Below, piece by piece: positions 29,601-34,932 of a stretch of DNA of 34,932 nucleotides. The notes below the pieces were generated by a model. The model worked only from the letters and a program-made list of their open reading frames with translations. It ran no database searches and was not told the origin of the DNA. A program made the translations under genes and the position numbers. Location: positions 1 to 34,932 of IMG/VR virus record IMGVR_UViG_3300034980_000222; one strand, written 5' to 3'. The DNA is from a virus. Positions within the stretch are counted from its first letter, which is position 1, and every line of letters begins with the position of its first letter.

Positions 29601-30101
29601 ATGAAGTTTATCGCGTTGGTTTTGCTGTCGGTGCCGTGTTTTGCTCAGGATTACTCGCCAGAGACGGCAACGATTCCGGTGCTGGATTACTCGCCAGAGA
29701 CGGCAACAATTCCAATTCCAGATCCACAGCACGGAAGTAGGTGGACGTATCCAGGGAATATCTTTAGCCACCTCGGCGGCGCGAATCACCGTCACGATAT
29801 CGTTGGCGATTATTCCGGGTTGACTCGAAAGCAGGCCGAGGACTTACACAGCGATCTGCACAACACAGGGCAAACGCTCAATGCTGCGGACTACGGTTCG
29901 GTGGCTACTGTGAGCTACGCGCCGGAATTATTAGCTACGGCAGGTTGTCCCGATGGACAATGTCCGGTGAGGATGTCGCCTGTGCGTCGTGTTTCGTCGG
30001 CTGGGTTGGCTATTACGCAGAGATCGCGGTCGATAGTCCAGCGTGGGAATCGTCGCGTGCGTGGATTCTTCGGTCGGTTGTTTCAGAGATTCCGTCGATA
30101 G
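29601..30101 (+). CDS. Secreted repeat-containing protein
   Basis: 166 aa with a clear signal peptide (MKFIALVLLSVPCFAQ, cleavage after CFAQ likely). The mature start has two copies of DYSPETATIP. A His/Gly-rich middle (FSHLGGANHRHDIVGDYSGL) is followed by CPDGQCPV and a strongly basic Arg-rich end (RRVRGFFGRLFQRFRR) that could bind membrane or nucleic acid. Function unknown; it sits between the protease and the holin-like genes. Confidence 0.65.
   Translation: MKFIALVLLSVPCFAQDYSPETATIPVLDYSPETATIPIPDPQHGSRWTYPGNIFSHLGGANHRHDIVGDYSGLTRKQAEDLHSDLHNTGQTLNAADYGSVATVSYAPELLATAGCPDGQCPVRMSPVRRVSSAGLAITQRSRSIVQRGNRRVRGFFGRLFQRFRR
29648..29713 (+). repeat. 36-base in-frame tandem repeat
   Basis: The first 30 bases of the unit recur 36 bases later with a single mismatch (29648 and 29684), encoding DYSPETATIP twice with short spacers. 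Confidence 0.8.
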
Positions 30102-30110
30102 GGGAAAAGC

Positions 30111-30281
30111 ATGTTGTGGGACAAGGTGGACGGCTACAAGACATATCTGACGGCAGCGGCTATTGCAGTCTATGCCATTGCCGGGGTTGCATTGGGTCTA
30201 CACTCGCAGGACCGGGTGATTGAATTATTCCTGCAAGCCTTTGCTCTAGTCGGATTGCGTCACGGAATCGCCAAGGTTTAA
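30111..30281 (+). CDS. Small holin-like membrane protein (56 aa)
   Basis: AGGGG lies ten bases before ATG 30111. The product has a polar start, one strong membrane segment (TYLTAAAIAVYAIAGVALGL) and a second, more amphipathic one (VIELFLQAFALVGLRHGIAK). Two-segment proteins of this size next to lysis genes are usually holins, which open the inner membrane. It lies after the metalloprotease and secreted protein, supporting a lysis or release cassette. Confidence 0.65.
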   Translation: MLWDKVDGYKTYLTAAAIAVYAIAGVALGLHSQDRVIELFLQAFALVGLRHGIAKV

Positions 30282-30296
30282 GCATGGGGCAATGGT

Positions 30297-30563
30297 ATGG
30301 ATGCAGCAATTGCGAGCATCATCGGTAATTTAGGCGTCGGTGGAATTCTGGCAGGAATGTTTTACCTGCACTTATTTAAGGTGGTGCCGATTAAAGAAAA
30401 ACACGCAACCGAAGAACGTGAGCGGTTGGTGTTTGCGTTTCGCGAGGAATCAGAATCACAACGTCGGCTATTCAGGGAAGAGCAATCGGCGGCAAGGCAA
30501 CAGCACGAAGAGCTGATGAACCGGCTTGTTAAGGCAATTACAAATAGCACGAACAAAGATTGA
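30297..30563 (+). CDS. Membrane protein with long coiled coil (spanin/holin-partner-like)
   Basis: 88 aa. The N-terminus (ASIIGNLGVGGILAGMFYLH) is one membrane segment, followed by a highly charged helix (EERERLVFAFREESESQRRL to HEELMNRLVKAITNS). This is the layout of an inner-membrane spanin or a holin-associated regulator. It follows the holin-like gene by 15 bases. Spanin function is an inference from topology. Confidence 0.6.
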   Translation: MDAAIASIIGNLGVGGILAGMFYLHLFKVVPIKEKHATEERERLVFAFREESESQRRLFREEQSAARQQHEELMNRLVKAITNSTNKD

Positions 30564-30564
30564 G

Positions 30565-31008
30565 ATGATGGACATCGAAAAACTAAAATCCGAGTTAACC
30601 GCTGACCCCGTTTCGATGGGCTACGCTGCACTCAGTGACGCTGACGCAGCGGCAGCAATCAACCTCGCGGATCTTGCCTACACGGTTCCGCTCAATAGTC
30701 GCACGTCTCTATCCTGGGCGATGCGAACCGGACGACTGTGGGACATCGAAAAAGCGACGACAACAGGCACACCTGCCATCCAATCGATTGCTCTTGGCGT
30801 GAAACACTTGCTAGGTCGTTCCGATACTGAAATCGATATGGGTAACTCGGATCACGTGGCAATGATAGATGGACTTGTAGCGGCCGGGGTTCTCGACGCG
30901 GCAGATAAGGCGGAACTAGTGACGATGGCAACGAGCCAACGCAGTCGCGCAGACGAATTGGGGCTTGGTCAAGTGAGAGTCGGACACGTACAGGAGGCAC
31001 GGCGATGA
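30565..31008 (+). CDS. Phage protein of the LKxELTxDPxxxGYA family
   Basis: About 147 aa from ATG 30565 (ATG 30568 also possible). DIEKLKSELTADPVSMGYAA and the C-terminal SRADELGLGQVRVGHVQEAR are features of a widespread phage family (ELxxDPxxxGYAxMSDxxAAxxLN ... SRAxELGLxxVxxGxVxxAR). It is found near tail-fibre genes and has no known activity. The ATGA overlap links it to the next structural gene. Confidence 0.7.
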   Translation: MMDIEKLKSELTADPVSMGYAALSDADAAAAINLADLAYTVPLNSRTSLSWAMRTGRLWDIEKATTTGTPAIQSIALGVKHLLGRSDTEIDMGNSDHVAMIDGLVAAGVLDAADKAELVTMATSQRSRADELGLGQVRVGHVQEARR

Positions 31009-31559
31009 GTAAAATGATAGCATTTGGTGTTTCGGGGTCATTCGTCCCGGTTGATTCTGGTACATCTTGGCTAGCAGACGTAGCGACGAGTGATTATTCA
31101 TGGGTCGCCATTACACTTTCGGGAGTGGCTGATGCGGCAGGTAGGCAATCGGCCAAGGCTGATTTGGGCCTAGTCCGCCCCCGCGAATGGGACTTATTCG
31201 GGTGTGTGGATTACACCGGCGAAACCCCCACGGCTGGCGAAACGATAGACTACTATTGGGCATCGTCATCCAGCGGGACCGCCGGGAATTCCAATCTATT
31301 CGGAAACAGCGGAGGCGACGCAGATTGCCCTGGTGGTGCAATTGGTTCGCTGACCTTGGCGGAATTCCTAGACGGATGTCAATTCATTGGAAGTTTGGTG
31401 ACTAGCGACGATGCGGCGGTGCAGAATCAGCAGGTCAATAAAGCCGGCCCATGGATTCCTAGTAGTCGCTTTGGCCAGCTGATCGTCGTCAATAACGGAG
31501 GCGACGCGTTTGAAGCCGATGACGTGGAAGCACACCAGGTAGCAATTCCTAGGGGCTGA
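31005..31559 (+). CDS. Virion structural protein, beta-rich
   Basis: 184 aa from the ATGA overlap. Its strand-rich text (DYSWVAITLSGVADAAGRQS, GETIDYYWASSSSGTAGNSN, FGQLIVVNNGGDAFEADDVE) suggests a receptor-type or decoration domain. It lies between the LKxELT-family gene and the double-LamG gene and probably forms part of the tail fibre. Family not recognised. Confidence 0.62.
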   Translation: MSKMIAFGVSGSFVPVDSGTSWLADVATSDYSWVAITLSGVADAAGRQSAKADLGLVRPREWDLFGCVDYTGETPTAGETIDYYWASSSSGTAGNSNLFGNSGGDADCPGGAIGSLTLAEFLDGCQFIGSLVTSDDAAVQNQQVNKAGPWIPSSRFGQLIVVNNGGDAFEADDVEAHQVAIPRG

Positions 31560-31560
31560 A

Positions 31561-33057
31561 ATGGGTAGTGTGATTCAGACGGGTTTCAGTGATCTACTAT
31601 ATCCCTCATTAAGTGTGGGGAAAGTGTTATCCTTTTCCAACCGGTTTCAGGGTACTGGCGGAACTGTTTTCCGGGATCAGAGTCCCCGTGATAATGATGG
31701 AAATTTAGCGGGGGCTACTACCGGAGTTATTCTTAAGCACGAATATTTGCTCGATGGTGTCGACGACTATGTCGCGTGTGGCGATATCAAGACCACCGGG
31801 CCCGCGACTGTGTCGATGTGGATTTACCCTACCGCCGAAGATGATCGGCGACTTTGGGCTCAGGCGTCTGGATCAACAGGCCAGAGTGGTGCGGCTGGAA
31901 TCAACAGCGGTCTTTTGCGGATTTGGAACGGGGGTGCCTGGAAGACCGTTGTCAGTAGCGGGATTGCACTGAATGAGTGGCAGCATGTGTTAGTAACTTA
32001 CAACGGTAACACTACCGCTACCGGTTGGTTGAATGGGAATGAGAACACAACAACCGGTGTCGGTACTGATTTTGAGTTCGACGGCGTCGGATTCGATTTG
32101 TTCGGGCGGCTCGTGCGTTCATTCGGAAATGAATTCGAAGGGCGTTGCAAAGACGTCATTATCTACAGCCGTGCTTTAGCGGATGACGAAATTCGCACGT
32201 TAGCTATACGTCCAGACATCGCGACGGAGCGAACTCCCTACGTCTACGAGCCAATTCGGACGCTAACCTACCCATCGTTGAGCCGGGGGAGAGTCGGGGC
32301 GTGGTGTCCGAGTGAGCAAGGTCCGGGTGGGTTGATTCTGAGGGATTTGAGTGGTGGTAAGAATCATGATGGCACGTTTGTAAGCATGCTGACGGACAGC
32401 TGGCAAAACCAGTCGCTCTACTTCGATGGGACGGAATACGTAGAGATACCCTATTCGAATAAATTCAATCCCAAGTCTATAACGGTCGAAGCTTGGATTA
32501 ATACAACGATGGCGGCATATGGGAATATCATCGACAGAGACCCTGAAGGGGCGGCTGGGCGACAATTTCAGTTTCGTGTAACACCGACGGGAGTCGCTGA
32601 ATTTGTCTCGTTTATTGGCGGTGGATCAAATGCGACTACCGGAGTAACAGCCGTCAATACTGGAAAATGGGTCCACGTCGCGGCATCCTATCAAGTGGGA
32701 TCCGGGCAGCAAATTGTATGGGTCAATGGCAAGCCAGATACAGTAGAGGCTAAGTCGGGGGCGGGGCTTGATTCCGAGACATCGACAGACGCCAAGCTAT
32801 GGATTGGCACACATGGCAACGGAACCAAGACACAGAAATTTACTGGCTATATCGACGCTGCATCGCTCTACAGCCGAGCTCTGAATCCCGCAGACATTCG
32901 GCTACTCGCAACACGCAGAAAAATAGCCTACGAAACCGATTCGTTAGTCTCCCCGTTTGCAGCTCAATGGGGATCGGTAGCAGCAGCACCGCCGCCGCCT
33001 TCGGGTGGAATGCCTATGCTGGCCATGAATCATTATCGAAATGCAGGAGCACTCTGA
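31561..33057 (+). CDS. Tail-fibre-like protein with two LamG/concanavalin-A-like domains
   Basis: 498 aa. Two similar jelly-roll domains of the laminin-G-like type are visible. The first covers roughly residues 55-220 (YLLDGVDDYVACGDI, ATVSMWIYPTAEDDRRLW, EWQHVLVTYNG, VIIYSRALADDEI). The second covers about 290-455 (YFDGTEYVEIPYSNKFNPKS, ITVEAWINTTMA, KWVHVAASYQVGSGQQIVWV, ASLYSRALNPADI). LamG domains bind glycans, so this is a strong candidate receptor-binding protein. The domains are joined by repeats of TLTYPSLSRGR-type linker text. It overlaps the next gene by TGATG. Confidence 0.82.
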   Translation: MGSVIQTGFSDLLYPSLSVGKVLSFSNRFQGTGGTVFRDQSPRDNDGNLAGATTGVILKHEYLLDGVDDYVACGDIKTTGPATVSMWIYPTAEDDRRLWAQASGSTGQSGAAGINSGLLRIWNGGAWKTVVSSGIALNEWQHVLVTYNGNTTATGWLNGNENTTTGVGTDFEFDGVGFDLFGRLVRSFGNEFEGRCKDVIIYSRALADDEIRTLAIRPDIATERTPYVYEPIRTLTYPSLSRGRVGAWCPSEQGPGGLILRDLSGGKNHDGTFVSMLTDSWQNQSLYFDGTEYVEIPYSNKFNPKSITVEAWINTTMAAYGNIIDRDPEGAAGRQFQFRVTPTGVAEFVSFIGGGSNATTGVTAVNTGKWVHVAASYQVGSGQQIVWVNGKPDTVEAKSGAGLDSETSTDAKLWIGTHGNGTKTQKFTGYIDAASLYSRALNPADIRLLATRRKIAYETDSLVSPFAAQWGSVAAAPPPPSGGMPMLAMNHYRNAGAL

Positions 33058-34073
33058 TGGCCTTCCAAGGGTTCTTGAAACAATCGACAGCTATTGACAT
33101 TCTGCTAGGCCCATTCGTTGATGATACTGATGGTGTTTCGCCAGAGGCAGGTCTAACGATTGCAGCGGCGGACGTACTCCTGTCCAAGGCAGGCCAAACG
33201 CTGGCACTTAAAAGCGATGTAACAGCATGCGCGGCCGATGGCAGTGAGGGCGATTACAACTGCGAATTAGACGCCACCGATACCAACACGGTTGGTCAAT
33301 TAACAATTCGATGTAGCCCAACTGGTGCCCTACCAGTGCGACTGGATTACCACGTAGTTGAAGAGGCTGTCTATGATGCGATGTACGGAGGCAGTGCCGC
33401 GGGACCACTCCAGAGCACTACAGCGGCACGCACTCTCGACGTGACTGCAACGGGGGCTGCTGGAATAGATTGGGGCAACGTGGAGAATCCCAGTACGGCG
33501 GTGGACTTGTCGTCTACAGATATTCAACTTTGTGATACGATCACTACATATACTGGAAACACAGTTCAGACAGCGGATCACACAGCTGGCATAGCCGATA
33601 TACCAACGGTAGCAGAATTCAATGCACGCACTCTCGTAGCGGCATCGTACTTCGACCCCGCTGCGGATGCCGTGGCAAACGTAACATTAGTAGCCACCAC
33701 GACGACCAATACCGACATGCGAGGCACCGATTCCGCTGCATTGGCGTCAGTGTGTACAGAGGCTCGCTTGGCGGAATTAGACGCGGCCAATTTGCCTGCT
33801 GACATCGACAACATCCTGCTGGATACAGCGGAGATCGGAGCGGCAGGAGCCGGCCTAACGAGCATATTCACTACGCAAATGACCGAGAGCTATTCCGCTG
33901 ATGGAGCGGCACCGACACCGGCACAGAGTCTATTCCTGATCCAACAGTCACTGACAGAAGTGGCTATTTCGTCGACAACCGAAACGATTAAGAAACTCGA
34001 TGGCTCGACAGCAGCGGCAACGCTCACACTCGATTCTGCCTCGGCGCCAACCTCCAAGACGAGGGCGACATAA
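33057..34073 (+). CDS. Tail/fibre-associated structural protein
   Basis: 338 aa from ATG 33057 (TGATG overlap); the frame is open further upstream only inside the LamG gene. The N-terminal 100 residues (AIDILLGPFVDDTDGVSPEA, GLTIAAADVLLSKAGQTLAL, GDYNCELDATDTNTVGQLTI) form a beta sandwich of the type found in phage baseplate or fibre proteins. The rest is rich in Thr/Ala with short repeats (EARLAELDAANLPADIDNIL). A role as fibre connector is likely from position. Confidence 0.68.
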   Translation: MAFQGFLKQSTAIDILLGPFVDDTDGVSPEAGLTIAAADVLLSKAGQTLALKSDVTACAADGSEGDYNCELDATDTNTVGQLTIRCSPTGALPVRLDYHVVEEAVYDAMYGGSAAGPLQSTTAARTLDVTATGAAGIDWGNVENPSTAVDLSSTDIQLCDTITTYTGNTVQTADHTAGIADIPTVAEFNARTLVAASYFDPAADAVANVTLVATTTTNTDMRGTDSAALASVCTEARLAELDAANLPADIDNILLDTAEIGAAGAGLTSIFTTQMTESYSADGAAPTPAQSLFLIQQSLTEVAISSTTETIKKLDGSTAAATLTLDSASAPTSKTRAT

Positions 34074-34339
34074 TGCGAGCCAGCACTCGCGAATTAGTCT
34101 TGGTCGCTGGGATAATATCCGCTCCATTCTGGATGATGGCGTCGAATTGGGGCGACATGTCCGAAGCCGCTAGCACTGGATTAGGTGCGGCATTGGCTCC
34201 AATTCTGCTGGCAGCATATCGTAAGCTGATGGGTGGATCGGGCGAATTACTCATGGCTGATTTGCGGTTGCCGGATGGAAAGAGCGTAAATCAGGCGAGC
34301 TATTGGAGAGGATATAAAGACGCTGGGGGAGAAAGCTAG
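34073..34339 (+). CDS. Small membrane-associated protein, possible holin
   Basis: 88 aa from a TAATG overlap. TRELVLVAGIISAPFWMMAS and EAASTGLGAALAPILLAAYR are two hydrophobic stretches, followed by a polar tail. Two-segment topology and a place near fibre genes fit a second holin-like or virion-membrane protein. No direct evidence for lysis function. Confidence 0.55.
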   Translation: MRASTRELVLVAGIISAPFWMMASNWGDMSEAASTGLGAALAPILLAAYRKLMGGSGELLMADLRLPDGKSVNQASYWRGYKDAGGES

Positions 34340-34572
34340 TGGCTATCGGGCAAGTACTCACGGGCGGATTAGGCAACGGCACTCTCACCACGACGATCCC
34401 GTTGGTGCTATTGAGAGGGCTGACGTCCGCAGTGACATTGCCGCCAGACACCCCAGGGATTGAGGCAGTGCAGGCCGGTACGCTGATACACGCAAGGCAG
34501 GCCGGTACATTGATTCACGCAACGCAACCCAATACACGATTGCATCTAGTCGACGATGGAGGTGAATTCTAA
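34339..34572 (+). CDS. Small structural protein with QAGTLIHA repeats
   Basis: 77 aa from GTG 34339 overlapping the previous TAG. The middle has two copies of QAGTLIHA and a related QPNTRLHL, spaced 8 or 9 residues apart, as in phage beta-helix or decoration proteins with short strand repeats. It overlaps the following gene by TAATG. Role inferred as fibre or decoration. Confidence 0.58.
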   Translation: MAIGQVLTGGLGNGTLTTTIPLVLLRGLTSAVTLPPDTPGIEAVQAGTLIHARQAGTLIHATQPNTRLHLVDDGGEF

Positions 34573-34910
34573 TGGCCGGCATATACCTACAGCAGGAATA
34601 CAATATAGCAGCGGGTGACACAGAGACGGTCAGCATCGATTGTACCGATCACCTCGACGGCACTGAGCTATTGAGCACAGTCGATTCCGTCACGGTCAGC
34701 AGTGGGCCAACAGGCTCGACAATCAGCAGCGTGGCGGTTAGTACCGCAACATACGTTGATGCGTATCGTGCGGTTACGGTTGCCGTTGGATGTGCAGCCC
34801 AATTCAAACTGGCGACAACTACAACCACAGGCACGTATGACGTCAAGTATCAAGTGACGACAGATGCCGGTCGGATATGGACGAGGCACGTCTTGATCCA
34901 TGCGAAATAG
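34572..34910 (+). CDS. Small Ig-like structural protein, last gene of window
   Basis: 112 aa from a TAATG overlap. Alternating strands (NIAAGDTETVSIDCTDHLDG, STVDSVTVSSGPTGSTISSV, AQFKLATTTTTGTYDVKYQV, TTDAGRIWTRHVLIHAK) form a likely Ig-like or BppU-type beta domain. It ends 22 bases before the end of the window, after which the sequence would rejoin the terminase if the molecule is circular. Confidence 0.65.
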   Translation: MAGIYLQQEYNIAAGDTETVSIDCTDHLDGTELLSTVDSVTVSSGPTGSTISSVAVSTATYVDAYRAVTVAVGCAAQFKLATTTTTGTYDVKYQVTTDAGRIWTRHVLIHAK

Positions 34911-34932
34911 TAGGTACTTTCTGCGGATGTAG

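Noticed and set aside
29601-30101. Antimicrobial or nucleic-acid-binding role for the Arg-rich tail
   Set aside because: A basic C-terminus alone is not evidence of such activity; recorded only as an observation in the feature.
1-34932. Terminal direct repeats at the window ends
   Set aside because: The first and last tens of bases share no repeat long enough to support a direct terminal repeat.

Overview
The window reads as a nearly complete genome, or genome-sized contig, of a tailed double-stranded DNA phage with a non-contractile (siphovirus-like) tail. No sheath gene was recognised and the tape measure protein is 588 aa. About 60 genes lie on the + strand, most joined by ATGA, TAATG or TGATG stop-start overlaps; one small regulator lies on the - strand. 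The host is probably a member of Planctomycetota. That is an inference from a phage-borne csrA, a matrixin-type metalloprotease, LamG-type virion proteins and tail and virion families that I associate with planctomycete genomes. No host gene is present to prove it.

Layout. 24-8256: packaging and head-tail morphogenesis (large terminase, Zn-ribbon protein, gpW-like connector, lambda-type portal, fused protease/scaffold with an internal scaffold start, major capsid protein, head closure and tail completion proteins, tail tube, and tail-assembly chaperones with a -1 frameshift). 8237-13408: gp10-like protein, tape measure and a run of tail-tip or virion proteins ending in two Cys-rich proteins. 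13409-13710: a - strand ribbon-helix-helix regulator and a divergent promoter region with two palindromes. 13711-19738: early/metabolic genes: small Zn-binding proteins, a SNF2-like helicase paired with a DNA methyltransferase, an ERF/annealing-like protein, a 5'-3' exonuclease with an extra N-terminal domain, an HNH protein and CsrA. 19739-27121: a regulatory-RNA-rich region with a ParB-like protein, an SF2 helicase, a Dam-type methyltransferase, a possible nuclease and several phage-family proteins. 27122-30563: small genes, secreted proteins, a metalloprotease with a cysteine-switch motif and a holin-like cassette. 30565-34910: tail-fibre-like and decoration proteins, including a double-LamG protein.

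The most unusual content is a set of promoter-plus-leader elements at 19879-20024, 23456-23647 and 25426-25625. Each has a TTGACA/T...TAGAYT promoter, a structured leader and a terminator-like U-tract placed immediately before an AUGGAG Shine-Dalgarno. The second and third share a fold supported by compensatory changes in the central stem, in the terminator stem and in a 6-bp loop-loop pairing between the 5' hairpin and the terminator loop. Each also carries two ANGGA motifs around the start codon. The phage's own csrA lies just upstream of the first element, so a CsrA-linked attenuation circuit is a reasonable hypothesis.

Not recognised: small terminase, integrase, DNA polymerase, primase, DnaB-type helicase, classical endolysin, tRNA genes, CRISPR arrays or insertion sequences. 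The first and last genes stop within about 25 bases of the window ends, which fits a circularly permuted or circularised contig.
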